A stretch of DNA of 45,168 bases from Vicinamibacteria bacterium. GTDB lineage: Bacteria > Acidobacteriota > Vicinamibacteria > Fen-336. Below are positions 7,242 through 14,852 of the stretch, one piece after another. A model generated the notes under the pieces. It was not told the DNA's origin. It did no database searches and saw nothing but the letters and a program-made list of their open reading frames with translations. Where the stretch lies: positions 1-45,168 of the forward strand of contig JAICEW010000008.1 of assembly GCA_025923995.1 (NCBI GenBank). Direction: 5' to 3'. Each line of letters starts with the position of its first letter. The first letter of the stretch is position 1. The position numbers and the translations under genes are program-made.

Positions 7242-9728
7242 CTAGTTCACCTCGAACCCCGTCAGCTCGACCGGGATCGCGCAGCGCGTGCCCTCCATCC
7301 GCCGGAAGTCGTCCAGCCACCAGCCGGCGTCGGCGAGGAAGGAATCGCTGCCGAAGCGGAAACGGAAGAGGACGGTCTGGCCGGCGAACTCGCTGAGGTC
7401 CACGCGGACCTCCTCGAATGCTCCGTTGTCGCCGGACCAGGCCAGGCGACCCGCCAGCGGGTTCGAACAGCAGCTCGAGAGCTCCCCGTCGTAGCCGTTC
7501 TGCAGGAACCGGTCGGGATTGGCCGGCACCGCGGTGCCGTGGCCCGCCAGGATGTCGACCCAGGTGATGCCGTCGAGCGAGTACTCGAGCACGCCGCCGT
7601 CATGGAAGTCTCCGAACCAGATGTCGAGACCGTAGCGGTGCCAGAACTCGAGCACCGACCCCGGTGCCACCGTGACCGCTGCGCTGGTCGCGAGCTGGCG
7701 ATCGGACACGCCCGAAGGGTCAGGGACGAACGCGGAATGCGTCGGTGAGTGGCTGGCGGTGTCGACGATCGCCCAGTTGGTCCCGCCGCCGCTTCCGGAG
7801 ACCGACCAGTTCCCCAGCCCGGACTCCATGTCGTCGAGGAACGTCGGACGGAGCGGACCCGTGGGCACCGCGCTGCGCTCCACGAGGTTCGTCTCTTCGT
7901 TTCCACCGCAGGGGCCGGAGCCGCCGGCGGCCGCATCCTCGGCCCTGACCTTGTAGTACATGCGCACGGCGTAGCCGAGCCCGAGATCCTGGTAGGTGGT
8001 GGCAGTCTGGCATGCCGCGAGGACGTTGGCCGGGCCGGGCGTGAAGCCCGCGGTCGGCGAGCCGTAGACGTTGTAGCGGACCGTGGTGCCGCAGTGGGCG
8101 GTGGCCGGATTCCAGGACAGGTTGATCGTGCACAGGCCGGCCTGGCCATTGCTGGCGGAGGCGAGGCCCGCGAAGGTGGGGGCCACCGTGCACGAGCCGG
8201 TCGTGGCGGCGTCGTCGCATGTGCTCATCGCGGAGGGACACGAATCGCCGTCCAGGGCGCGCACGACGTACGAATAGGTGATGGTGCCGGACACCGTGTT
8301 GTCCTGGTAGGTCGTGCCGGCGACGCCGGTGGCGATCGACGCCAGCGGGCCGCCGGGGCAGGCACCGGTCGCGCGGAGGACCTCGTAGGAAGCGGCGCCG
8401 GGCGTGGCCGTCCAGCTCACCGTGATCTGGTTGGGAGCGGTGGCGGTCGCGGTCACTCCGGTCGGCGCCGCCGGACCGATGCAGACGCTGCCGGGCGGCA
8501 GGTTGAATCCCAGATCCGCGATCACCAGCGGAATGGCGATGCCCCGGTTGCGTGCCCCACCCGTCGAGGTGCACTCGGGAAAGCCCCCGCAGTGATGCAG
8601 CGCCACCACCCGGTGGTCCGCGTACGCGAGCACGGGCGAGCCCGAAGAGCCTTCCTGCGTGTCGGCGAAGTACCCGACCTCGGGCGGTCCACCGCTGCAG
8701 GTGGGCTCGGAGAGGCTCGTGACGAGCGCGAAGCCGCCCGGATCGGCCGGATGCGTCGACTCGACCGAAATCCGCTTGCCCCAGAGGCCCGGATGGCCGG
8801 GCAGGTACATCCGCTCGTTCAAGACGGGTCCCGAGGCGCGGAGCTGCATGAACCCGTACGTGGCCGGCAGGTTGACCCCGGTGCCGGTGCTGGTGTCGGG
8901 CAGCACCAGCGAGTAGTCGAGCGGCGCGTTCACCTGTACGAGGGTTCCCCCGCTGGCCTCGATCACTCCCGGGCAGGCGCCCGTGCCCGAGCAGTCGGTG
9001 GCGCAGGTCGCGCCTTCGGCCATGAACTCGAAGTCGCTGTTGTCCACGTAGGCCTGGTTGACGATGCAGTGCCGGTTGGTCATCACGTGGCCCGCGGTGC
9101 CGACGAGCCAACCCGTGCAGGACTCTGCGCCGTACAGCAGGAGGCGCGCCACCGCGCGGCTCTCGTCGTAGATCTGGGGCTCGCTCGCCTGGTAGCACTT
9201 GGCCTCGCGGCTGTCGTCCTTGCCGCAAATGGACTCGGGACCGCGCGGTGGCCGCGGCAGGTTCATCTTCTCCCCCAGGCCCCGTGCCCAGAACCGCTCG
9301 ATCTCGGCCACGCTGTAGCCGCGGCCGTAGGCGTCGATGGTGAAGCCGAAGCCGCGCGAGCCGGCGGCGGCGAAGAGCTCGACGATCGCCGTGTCGCCCT
9401 TCACATGGGTCGCGAAGAACCCGTCGGCGCTGCGGCCCAGTCCGTGGCGGCCCAGGCCGATGTAGGTCCGCTCCTGCCGTCCATCCGGAGAGCGCACGAC
9501 CACGCGATCGCCCGGCGCCAGGTCCATCACCGCGAAGTGCGGGGCGATGTAGGTGGCTTGCGGGTGATGGATGCGCGCGGTGAACAAGGGTGACGCGCCC
9601 GTCCCTTCGTAGGGGTGGGGCGTCGCCATCGTCTTCCGCACGTGTTCGCCGACCGTGACCTTTCCGTGCGCGGGAACCCCCGCGCCCAGCGTGATCGCCA
9701 GGAGGCAAGTCGAACGCGTGACGCTCAT
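7242..9728 (-). CDS. Secreted trypsin-like serine protease with fibronectin III-like and C-terminal jelly-roll domains
   Basis: Large exported protein, 828 residues from the ATG at 9728, which has GAGAGG upstream; an ATG 36 bases earlier would break up the signal peptide. A signal peptide (about 1-22, ending VPAHG) is followed by an N-terminal domain of unknown type, then a chymotrypsin-fold domain. It has His in MTNRHCI, Asp in LDYSLVL and Ser in QEGSSGSPVL. Many cysteines suggest disulfides and an extracytoplasmic location. Two fibronectin III-like repeats follow (APTGVTATA..TVSWTATPGAASYEVLR; then a cysteine-containing repeat). The end is a MAM/immune-inhibitor-like lectin fold (DDMESGLGNWSVSG, FWHRYGLDIWFGDFHDGG, GWWLDDF). 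No clear sorting tail is visible after CAIPVELTGFEVN. Likely role: degradation of extracellular protein. It is followed 67 bases later by the CHAT gene on the same strand. Confidence 0.85.
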   Translation of the reverse strand: MSVTRSTCLLAITLGAGVPAHGKVTVGEHVRKTMATPHPYEGTGASPLFTARIHHPQATYIAPHFAVMDLAPGDRVVVRSPDGRQERTYIGLGRHGLGRSADGFFATHVKGDTAIVELFAAAGSRGFGFTIDAYGRGYSVAEIERFWARGLGEKMNLPRPPRGPESICGKDDSREAKCYQASEPQIYDESRAVARLLLYGAESCTGWLVGTAGHVMTNRHCIVNQAYVDNSDFEFMAEGATCATDCSGTGACPGVIEASGGTLVQVNAPLDYSLVLPDTSTGTGVNLPATYGFMQLRASGPVLNERMYLPGHPGLWGKRISVESTHPADPGGFALVTSLSEPTCSGGPPEVGYFADTQEGSSGSPVLAYADHRVVALHHCGGFPECTSTGGARNRGIAIPLVIADLGFNLPPGSVCIGPAAPTGVTATATAPNQITVSWTATPGAASYEVLRATGACPGGPLASIATGVAGTTYQDNTVSGTITYSYVVRALDGDSCPSAMSTCDDAATTGSCTVAPTFAGLASASNGQAGLCTINLSWNPATAHCGTTVRYNVYGSPTAGFTPGPANVLAACQTATTYQDLGLGYAVRMYYKVRAEDAAAGGSGPCGGNEETNLVERSAVPTGPLRPTFLDDMESGLGNWSVSGSGGGTNWAIVDTASHSPTHSAFVPDPSGVSDRQLATSAAVTVAPGSVLEFWHRYGLDIWFGDFHDGGVLEYSLDGITWVDILAGHGTAVPANPDRFLQNGYDGELSSCCSNPLAGRLAWSGDNGAFEEVRVDLSEFAGQTVLFRFRFGSDSFLADAGWWLDDFRRMEGTRCAIPVELTGFEVN

Positions 9729-9784
9729 CGCGGCCTCTCGCCGCACCGCGGACGGTGCGTGCAACCGTCAGGAGACCGCGGGTC

Positions 9785-10252
9785 CTATTCCTCGTCGCAG
9801 AAGTCGTGCTCGGTCGGCCGCGTCGTGAGCACGGGGCACGGCGCGCGGCGCACGACCCGCTCCGTGGTGGAGCCGAAGATCGCCTTGTCGAGCATCCCCT
9901 TGCCGTGGGTGCCCAGCACGATCATGTCGATCTTCTCCTCCTCGGCCACGCGCACGATCTCGGCCGAGGGCTTGCCCTGCGAGACCTGGTCGCGCACCTT
10001 GACGCCCTTGCCGCGGGCCTCCTCGGCCAGCTTGCCCAGCTCGGCCCGGGCGTAGCCGGACATCTCCTGGAACACCTCGGCCATGGGCACGGGGAACAGG
10101 TCGCTGGCGTAGCCGACGGGCACCGTCTCCACGACGTGCAGCAGCAGCAGCTCCGCCTCGTACTCCCGGGCGAAGGAGATGCCGTAGGTGAGCGCGTGTC
10201 GCGCGCAGTCGGAGAAGTCGGTGGGGACGAGGATGCGCTGAAGCCGGATCAT
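9785..10252 (-). CDS. Universal stress protein, UspA family
   Basis: Single-domain Usp of 155 residues, a normal family length. The ATP-binding signature G-x2-G-x9-G-S is complete (GTHG, nine residues, GS near residues 122-136), so this should be a nucleotide-binding rather than a UspA-type non-binding member. The N-terminal strand RILVPTDFSDCARHAL has the usual acidic residue for ATP. The ATG at 10252 follows a strong AGGGGGG ribosome site. A TAGAAT box about 45 bases upstream gives a normal leader. It is divergent from citrate synthase. Role in stress survival is from the family only. Confidence 0.92.
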   Translation of the reverse strand: MIRLQRILVPTDFSDCARHALTYGISFAREYEAELLLLHVVETVPVGYASDLFPVPMAEVFQEMSGYARAELGKLAEEARGKGVKVRDQVSQGKPSAEIVRVAEEEKIDMIVLGTHGKGMLDKAIFGSTTERVVRRAPCPVLTTRPTEHDFCDEE

Positions 10253-10296
10253 GGCCCCCCCTGATCGTGGCGGACCGGGAACGGGGTCCTGACCGG

Positions 10297-10302
10297 ATTC
10301 TA
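10297..10302 (-). promoter_or_regulatory. -10-like hexamer for the universal stress protein gene
   Basis: Reads TAGAAT on the minus strand, 44 bases upstream of the ATG at 10252. It is back to back with the citrate synthase promoter, whose -35 starts only 7 bases away, so regulators binding here could affect both genes. Confidence 0.4.
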
Positions 10303-10308
10303 GTACGC

Positions 10309-10344
10309 TTGACCGGCCCTCGCCGCGACTGAATAATCGTTCAG
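10309..10344 (+). promoter_or_regulatory. Citrate synthase promoter with overlapping palindromic operator candidate
   Basis: A -35 TTGACC (10309-10314) and a -10 AATAAT (10332-10337) are separated by exactly 17 bases; each matches the consensus at five of six positions. This is the best sigma-70 promoter in the window. The palindrome CTGAATAATCGTTCAG (10329-10344, 5-bp arms) covers the -10. TGAA-N6-TTCA palindromes are typical TetR-family operators, so repression by such a factor is plausible. The start point would be near 10344, leaving a short leader with GGAGG at 10351. Confidence 0.6.
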
Positions 10345-10366
10345 CGAGCGGGAGGTGCTTCGGGCG

Positions 10367-11509
10367 ATGGCAGAGGCGGCGGCGAAGGCGGCACCGGGCG
10401 GCGGGCTGCGCAACGTGGTGGCGGGCCAGAGCGCCCTGTCGACGATCGACGGCGCCAAGGGCATCCTGTCCTACCGCGGCATCGACATCCACGCGCTGGC
10501 CGAGCACGCGACGTTCGAGGAGACGGTCTTCCTGCTGCACCGCGGCGCGCTGCCCACGCGCGCGCAGCTCGACGGGTTCCGGCGCGACCTGGCCCGGCAG
10601 CGCGCGCTGCCCGACGCGGCGCTGTCGGCCCTGCACGCGCTGCCGCGCTCGACACATCCCATGACCGCGCTGCGCACGGTGGTCTCCGCGCTGGGCGCGC
10701 TCGACCCCGACGCCGGCGACGACGGCGAAGCGGCGCGCGAGCGCAAGGCGCTGCGCCTGATCGCGCAGACGGCGACGGTGGTGGCCGCCATCGAGCGCGT
10801 GCGGAATGGCTGGGCGCCCGTCTCGCCTGACCAGTCGCTGCCCCACGGCGCCAACTTCCTCTACATGCTGCGCGGCCAGCGGCCGAGCGACAGCGAGGCG
10901 CGCATCATGGACGTGGCGCTGGTGCTGCACGCCGACCATGAGTTCAACGCGTCCACGTTCGTGGCCCGCGTCACCGCCTCCACCCTGGCCGACATACACG
11001 GCGCGGTCACGGCCGCCATCGCCGCCCTCAAGGGCCCGCTGCACGGCGGCGCCAACGAGGCGGTCATGCAGACGCTGTCGGAGATCCAGTCGATCGACCG
11101 CGTCGAGCCGTACCTCAAGGACGCGTTCGCCAGCAAGCGCAAGGTGATGGGCTTCGGCCACGCGGTCTACAAGACCGAGGATCCGCGGGCCACGCACCTG
11201 CGCCGGCTCTCGCGGACGCTGGGCGAGGAGAAGGGCGAGCGCCGCTGGTTCGACCTCTCGGAGAAGATCGAGGAGTTCGTGAAGCGCGAGAAGGGGCTCT
11301 ACGCGAACGTGGACTTCTACTCGGCCTCGCTGTACCACGTGCTGGGCCTGCCCACCGACCTCTTCACGCCCGTGTTCGCGGTGTCGCGCGTGGCCGGCTG
11401 GACCGCGCACGCGCTGGAGCAGATCGCGAACAACAAGCTGATCCGCCCCGAGAGCGAGTACATCGGCCTCAGCAACGTGCCCTACTTGCCGATCGAGCAG
11501 CGCGGCTAG
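10367..11509 (+). CDS. Citrate synthase / 2-methylcitrate synthase family protein
   Basis: Condenses an acyl-CoA (acetyl- or propionyl-CoA) with oxaloacetate at the entry of the TCA or methylcitrate cycle. 380 residues from the ATG at 10367, preceded by GGAGG 11 bases upstream; a GTG at 10355 overlaps that site and is less likely. All three catalytic residues are visible: H226 in GPLHGGAN, H265 in GFGHAVYK and D316 in NVDFYSAS, with the family signature GFGHAVYKTEDPR. The length and the N-terminal AGQSALSTIDGAKGILSYRG fit the short bacterial form shared by citrate and 2-methylcitrate synthases; sequence alone does not choose between them. No prpB or prpD neighbour is present. It converges with the radical SAM gene, 9 bases apart. 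Confidence 0.93.
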   Translation: MAEAAAKAAPGGGLRNVVAGQSALSTIDGAKGILSYRGIDIHALAEHATFEETVFLLHRGALPTRAQLDGFRRDLARQRALPDAALSALHALPRSTHPMTALRTVVSALGALDPDAGDDGEAARERKALRLIAQTATVVAAIERVRNGWAPVSPDQSLPHGANFLYMLRGQRPSDSEARIMDVALVLHADHEFNASTFVARVTASTLADIHGAVTAAIAALKGPLHGGANEAVMQTLSEIQSIDRVEPYLKDAFASKRKVMGFGHAVYKTEDPRATHLRRLSRTLGEEKGERRWFDLSEKIEEFVKREKGLYANVDFYSASLYHVLGLPTDLFTPVFAVSRVAGWTAHALEQIANNKLIRPESEYIGLSNVPYLPIEQRG

Positions 11510-11518
11510 GGCCGCTGC

Positions 11519-12868
11519 TCAGGCGCTGCGGAAAGGCCACCAGCGGCGCGCGGGCGCGGCGGGCGGCTCGACCAGCAGCTCGGCCAGCTCCGGGACCGCG
11601 GCCGCCAGGCTCTGGTTGCGCGAGGCGTCCAGCTCGCGGGTGAAGTCCGCGAACCTCTTCTGCATGCTGGCCCGGTCGGGCGCGTCCTCGATCCCTTCCA
11701 GGTAGCGCGCGATGCGCCCGGCATTGGCGCGGTTGCTCGTCCTCTGCTCGGTGTCGGCCGGCGTCTTCGCGTAGGCGTCGAGCCCCTCGGCCGCCTCCAG
11801 CCGCAGCGCGCGCGGCAGCACCTGGGGGCGCAGGTGCTGGGGGCCGGCCAGGACGTGGGGGTTGCACTCGACGTCGAGCTCGTCGGCGTAGCGGAAGAGG
11901 TCCGGCAGGTTGAAGAGGTTGTAGGCCTGGGCCACCGTCGTGAGCATGAAGGTGAGCTTCTCGTGCTGGCGGGCCAGGGCCACCACCGTGCGGATGTTGC
12001 GGTCCACGATCGCCCACTTCGCGGGGTAGCGGATGTACTCGTAGACGGGGCCGAAACCGTCGATGCTGGGCGCGACGTGGCAGAAGCGGAAGCGCAGGAA
12101 GGACTCGAGCGCTTTGGCCAGCCGCGCCTCGTTGTGGAAGAGGTTCGTGTTCAGGCTGAGCCCCATGTGCGGAGCGTAGCCGCGGCTCACGTACGCGTCG
12201 AGGAGCCGGTCGAACGAGGGGTTCATCAGCGGCTCGCCGCCGGTCACGTAGAGCGACTGCACGGTGGCGCCGGCGCGGATCAGGTCGCCGTCCATCACCA
12301 CGGGCTGCTCGAACCAGGGCCTGCCCGGCAGCCACTCGGCGCGCGGCGGGGCCTGGTGCGCCTGGCGGTCGCCGCCCTCGGTCCAGACCTCCAGCTCGCG
12401 GTCCTGCCGCGGCGCCCACTTCACGTGGACGGGGTCCTCCTCGATGCGCGAGCTGTACGACGCGTTGCACATCCGGCAGGCCAGGTTGCACTTGTTGCCG
12501 ACGCTGAGCTGCAGGTACTCGATCGGCTCGGGCTCGGCCGCGTCGCCGCCGGCTGCGAGCTTCTCGCGCACCCGCTTGGCGGAGGGCGCATGCAGCTGGT
12601 TCCAGAGCTCGCGCTGGCTCCGCTCGCCGCGCTTCTCCTGGTCCCAGCAGTAGTTGCAGACGGGGATGCGACGGCCGTCGGCCAGCGCCTTGCGCACCGA
12701 CTCCAGGTAGCGCGAGTTCCGCATCTGGTCGAGCGAGTGCGTCGCCACGTTCATCGGCGTCCGGCCCTCCCGGATGGCCTCGGTCGCGACGCAGCAGATC
12801 TTGGCCTCGCCCTCGGGCACCACCTCCAGGTGGATCCAGGGCAGTATGCAGAACGCGTCGCCGCTCAC
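11519..12868 (-). CDS. Twitch-domain radical SAM protein
   Basis: Radical S-adenosylmethionine enzyme, 449 residues. The catalytic 4Fe-4S motif CxxxCxxC is C127-NLA-C131-RM-C134, followed by a GGEP SAM-binding motif (YVTGGEPLMNP). An N-terminal block has FCILPWIHLEVVPEGEAKICC and then VCNYCWDQE (C7, C25, C26, C71, C74), the arrangement of an auxiliary-cluster twitch domain placed before the radical domain. The GTG start at 12868 has AGGAGG about 10 bases upstream. Relatives modify peptides or sugars, but no precursor peptide gene is seen beside it, so the substrate is unknown. The polar C-terminal tail ends in a Pro/Arg/Trp-rich stretch (ARRWWPFRSA). Confidence 0.88.
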   Translation of the reverse strand: MSGDAFCILPWIHLEVVPEGEAKICCVATEAIREGRTPMNVATHSLDQMRNSRYLESVRKALADGRRIPVCNYCWDQEKRGERSQRELWNQLHAPSAKRVREKLAAGGDAAEPEPIEYLQLSVGNKCNLACRMCNASYSSRIEEDPVHVKWAPRQDRELEVWTEGGDRQAHQAPPRAEWLPGRPWFEQPVVMDGDLIRAGATVQSLYVTGGEPLMNPSFDRLLDAYVSRGYAPHMGLSLNTNLFHNEARLAKALESFLRFRFCHVAPSIDGFGPVYEYIRYPAKWAIVDRNIRTVVALARQHEKLTFMLTTVAQAYNLFNLPDLFRYADELDVECNPHVLAGPQHLRPQVLPRALRLEAAEGLDAYAKTPADTEQRTSNRANAGRIARYLEGIEDAPDRASMQKRFADFTRELDASRNQSLAAAVPELAELLVEPPAAPARRWWPFRSA

Positions 12869-12889
12869 GCTCGAGGCCTCCTCTCCAGG

Positions 12890-12903
12890 ACGGGACGTCC
12901 CGT
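12890..12903. promoter_or_regulatory. Perfect 14-bp palindrome upstream of the radical SAM gene
   Basis: ACGGGACGTCCCGT is self-complementary over all 14 bases. It lies 22 bases upstream of the GTG at 12868 and about 100 bases upstream of the divergent gene at 12996. Size and position suit a dimeric repressor site. It may also be chance in such GC-rich DNA. Confidence 0.35.
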
Positions 12904-12956
12904 GAGCTTAACCCGGTCCGGCCCGCGCTGCGCCGCGCGGTTCTCGCCGAACTTCG

Positions 12957-12986
12957 TTGACCCGCCCGGCGAGCGGCCGTTATCCT
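12957..12986 (+). promoter_or_regulatory. Promoter for the zinc-ribbon/aldolase pair
   Basis: A -35 TTGACC (12957-12962) and a -10 TATCCT (12981-12986) are 18 bases apart. The predicted start falls only a few bases before the ATG at 12996, so the message would have almost no leader. Confidence 0.5.
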
Positions 12987-12995
12987 GAAACGGTC

Positions 12996-13256
12996 ATGGC
13001 CGGTGTCGCGCTCCTCATCCGCATCCTGGCCGTCCTGCTGCTGGCACGCCTGGCCTTCCGCTTCGTGGCCAACGTGATCAAGGGGCTGCGCGAGCCCGAG
13101 CCGCCGGCAGCGCCCGCCCCGCTCGTGCGGGACCGCATCTGCAACACCTTCCTGCCGCGCGACCGCGCCCTCGAGGCGGTGGTGACGGGGAGGCGCGAGC
13201 ACTTCTGCTCCGCCGCCTGCCGCGACCAGGCCCTCGCACTCGCGGCCGCGCGATGA
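12996..13256 (+). CDS. Small membrane protein with degenerate zinc-ribbon (PP0621-like)
   Basis: 86 residues: an N-terminal hydrophobic helix (about 5-25, VALLIRILAVLLLARLAF), a short proline-rich linker, then a cysteine segment ICNTFLP ... HFCSAACRD. The pattern resembles PP0621-type and MYM-like treble-clef modules, in which a C-x2-C or CG-x-Y-x-P knuckle is followed by FCSxxC. Here the first knuckle has only one cysteine (CNTF), so the metal site may be incomplete. The ATG at 12996 is chosen because the residues before it are charged and the promoter leaves no room for them. The stop overlaps the aldolase start by 4 bases (ATGA), so the two are translated together. Function unknown. Confidence 0.65.
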   Translation: MAGVALLIRILAVLLLARLAFRFVANVIKGLREPEPPAAPAPLVRDRICNTFLPRDRALEAVVTGRREHFCSAACRDQALALAAAR

Positions 13257-13906
13257 CGGACGAAGCCCGGCTGAGGGCCGACATCGCGGAGGTCGGCCGC
13301 CGCCTCTATGCGCGCGGCCTGGTGGCCGGGGCCGAGGGCAACGTGTCGGTGCGCCTGGGCGAGCGCCTGCTCATGACGCCCGCCGGCGTGTGCAAGGGAT
13401 ACCTGACGGCCGAGCAGATCGTCGCCACCGACCTCGCGGGCCGTCCCGAGAACGGCCGGCCCTCGACGGAGGCGCCCATGCACACCGCGGTCTACCGTCA
13501 GCGGTCCGACGTCTCCGCGGTGGTGCACGCCCACCCGCCCACCGCGACCGGCTGCGCGGTGGCCGGCGTGCGGCTCGACGAGCCCTACCTGGCGGAGGCG
13601 GTGGCCACGCTGGGCAGCGTCTGCATCGTGCCCTACCGCCCGCCCGGCTCGGCGGAGCTGGCGGCGTCGGTGGCGGACGCGGTGGCCGAGGCCGAGACCA
13701 TCCTGCTCGCCCACCACGGCGCGCTGACGGTGGGCACCGACGTCTTCCGGGCCTGGGAGCGCATGGAGACGCTCGAGCACGTCGCGCGCGTGCGCCTGGT
13801 CGTGCGCCTGCTGGGCGGCGGCGCTCCACCGCTGCCAGCGGACGAGGTGGAGCGCCTGATCGCGCAGGGCGTCGCGGCCGGCTACCTGCCGGACCGCTCG
13901 AACTGA
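13253..13906 (+). CDS. Class II sugar-phosphate aldolase (L-fuculose-1-phosphate aldolase type)
   Basis: Zinc-dependent aldolase of the AraD/FucA family, 217 residues, close to FucA length. It would cleave a deoxysugar 1-phosphate such as fuculose- or rhamnulose-1-phosphate to dihydroxyacetone phosphate and an aldehyde (lactaldehyde). Zinc ligands H92 and H94 lie in VVHAHPP and H155 in LLAHHGAL; the catalytic acid E73 lies in STEAPMH. The N-terminal GNVSVRL and TPAGVCKGYL motifs are also typical. It lies directly before microcompartment shell genes. In planctomycete/verrucomicrobial-type microcompartments such an aldolase feeds lactaldehyde into the compartment, so the context supports a metabolosome role. 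The exact sugar is not shown, and no aldehyde dehydrogenase or kinase is nearby. Confidence 0.88.
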   Translation: MTDEARLRADIAEVGRRLYARGLVAGAEGNVSVRLGERLLMTPAGVCKGYLTAEQIVATDLAGRPENGRPSTEAPMHTAVYRQRSDVSAVVHAHPPTATGCAVAGVRLDEPYLAEAVATLGSVCIVPYRPPGSAELAASVADAVAEAETILLAHHGALTVGTDVFRAWERMETLEHVARVRLVVRLLGGGAPPLPADEVERLIAQGVAAGYLPDRSN

Positions 13907-13919
13907 CGTCGCTGCGGCT

Positions 13920-13962
13920 TGACTTTCGGCCGGGGGCCGGTCCAGAGTCGGATCGAAAGTCA
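13920..13962. promoter_or_regulatory. 9-bp inverted repeat with -35-like element before the shell genes
   Basis: The arms TGACTTTCG (13920-13928) and CGAAAGTCA (13954-13962) are a perfect 9-bp inverted repeat around 25 bases. The left arm contains most of a TTGACT -35-like hexamer (13919-13924). The spacer carries a small second inverted repeat (CGGCC/GGCCG). The right arm ends shortly before the ribosome site AGGGAGG of the BMC-H gene. It could be an operator or an RNA hairpin controlling the shell operon separately from the aldolase. A -10 is not clear. Confidence 0.5.
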
Positions 13963-13981
13963 CGGCCGTCAGGGAGGCAAG

Positions 13982-14266
13982 ATGGGTGAAGCGCTCGGGA
14001 TGATCGAGACGCGCGGGCTGGTGGCCATGATCGAGGCCGCGGACGCCATGGTGAAGGCGGCGAAGGTCACGCTGGTCGGCTACGAGAAGATCGGCTCGGG
14101 CTACGTGACCGCCCTGGTGCGCGGCGACGTGGCCGCGGTCAAGGCCGCGACCGACGCCGGCGCGGCGGCCGCCCGGCGCGTGGGCGAGCTGGTGTCGGTG
14201 CACGTGATCCCGCGCCCCCACGGCAACCTCGAGGACGTGCTGCCCATCGGCAAGGCCTCCAAGTAG
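13982..14266 (+). CDS. Bacterial microcompartment hexameric shell protein (BMC-H)
   Basis: Single BMC domain (Pfam00936 type), 94 residues, expected to form the hexagonal tiles of a protein shell. The characteristic sequence runs from [20 protein letters not shown] through the pore-side KIGSG motif to [13 protein letters not shown]. The C-terminal extension is very short ([11 protein letters not shown]), as in typical facet proteins. The ATG at 13982 has GGAGG five to six bases upstream. It is the only BMC-H in the window; no tandem-domain BMC-T is present, so further shell genes probably lie elsewhere in the genome or are not needed. Confidence 0.95.
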   Translation: MGEALGMIETRGLVAMIEAADAMVKAAKVTLVGYEKIGSGYVTALVRGDVAAVKAATDAGAAAARRVGELVSVHVIPRPHGNLEDVLPIGKASK

Positions 14267-14307
14267 GCCGGGCCGGCGCGGCCTGACGGCCGCGCGGACC
14301 TCTCGCA

Positions 14308-14577
14308 ATGATCCTCGGGCGCGTGGTGGGAACCGTGGTGGCGACCCGGAAGGACGAGCGCCTTCTGGGCGCGAAGCTGCTGGTCGTGCGCACCGTGGAC
14401 CCGCGCGGCAAGGACGAGGCCGGCTACACCGTGGCCATCGACACCGTCGACGCCGGCAACAACGAGCGGGTGCTGGTCGTGACCGGCTCCTCCGCGCGCA
14501 TGGCCGCAGGTCTCAAGGACTGCCCCGTGGACGCGGCCATCGTGGGCGTGGTGGACTCGGTCGAGGTGCAGGACTAG
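14308..14577 (+). CDS. Microcompartment pentameric vertex protein 1 (EutN/CcmL, BMC-P)
   Basis: 89-residue EutN/CcmL-fold protein expected to form pentamers that cap shell vertices. It begins MILGRVVGTVVATRKDERL, continues GAKLLVVRTVD and VAIDTVDAGNNERVLVVTGSSAR, and ends AAIVGVVDSVEVQD, all family hallmarks. The GSSAR segment is well kept in this copy but is changed in the other two, so this may be the standard form. No clear ribosome site precedes the ATG at 14308; a GC-rich 41-base gap follows the BMC-H stop. Its TAG stop shares one base with the next start. Confidence 0.93.
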   Translation: MILGRVVGTVVATRKDERLLGAKLLVVRTVDPRGKDEAGYTVAIDTVDAGNNERVLVVTGSSARMAAGLKDCPVDAAIVGVVDSVEVQD

Positions 14578-14852
14578 TGCACCTCGCGCGCGTCATCGGC
14601 ACCGTGGTGGCGTCGCGCAAGGACGAGGGGCTCACCGGCATGAAGCTCCTGATCGTCCAGCCGCTCACGCCCGACCGCGCGGCCGCCGGCAAGCCGCTCG
14701 TCGCCCTCGACTCGGTGGGCGCGGGCACCGGCGAGGACGTGTTCTACGTGCGCGGCCGCGAGGCGTCGTTCCCGTTCCTGCCCGCCGACGTCCCCGCCGA
14801 TGCCGCCATCGTGGGCATCGTGGACCACTGGCACGTGGAGAAGACGCGGTGA
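14577..14852 (+). CDS. Microcompartment pentameric vertex protein 2 (EutN/CcmL, BMC-P)
   Basis: 91 residues from a GTG that overlaps the previous stop by one base (TAGTG), so translation is coupled. The family pattern is clear: ARVIGTVVASRKDEGLTGMKLLIVQPL, then VALDSVGAGTGEDVFYVRGREAS and AAIVGIVDHWHVEK. The GSSAR motif of copy 1 reads RGREAS here and the C-terminus is more basic (HVEKTR). The three tandem pentamer genes differ from one another throughout, so they are old paralogues. Confidence 0.92.
   Translation: MHLARVIGTVVASRKDEGLTGMKLLIVQPLTPDRAAAGKPLVALDSVGAGTGEDVFYVRGREASFPFLPADVPADAAIVGIVDHWHVEKTR

Noticed and set aside
13820-13906. C-terminal helix of the aldolase as an encapsulation peptide
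   Set aside because: A similar C-terminal helix ending near YGL or YLP is a normal part of FucA-type aldolases outside microcompartments, so no targeting claim is made.
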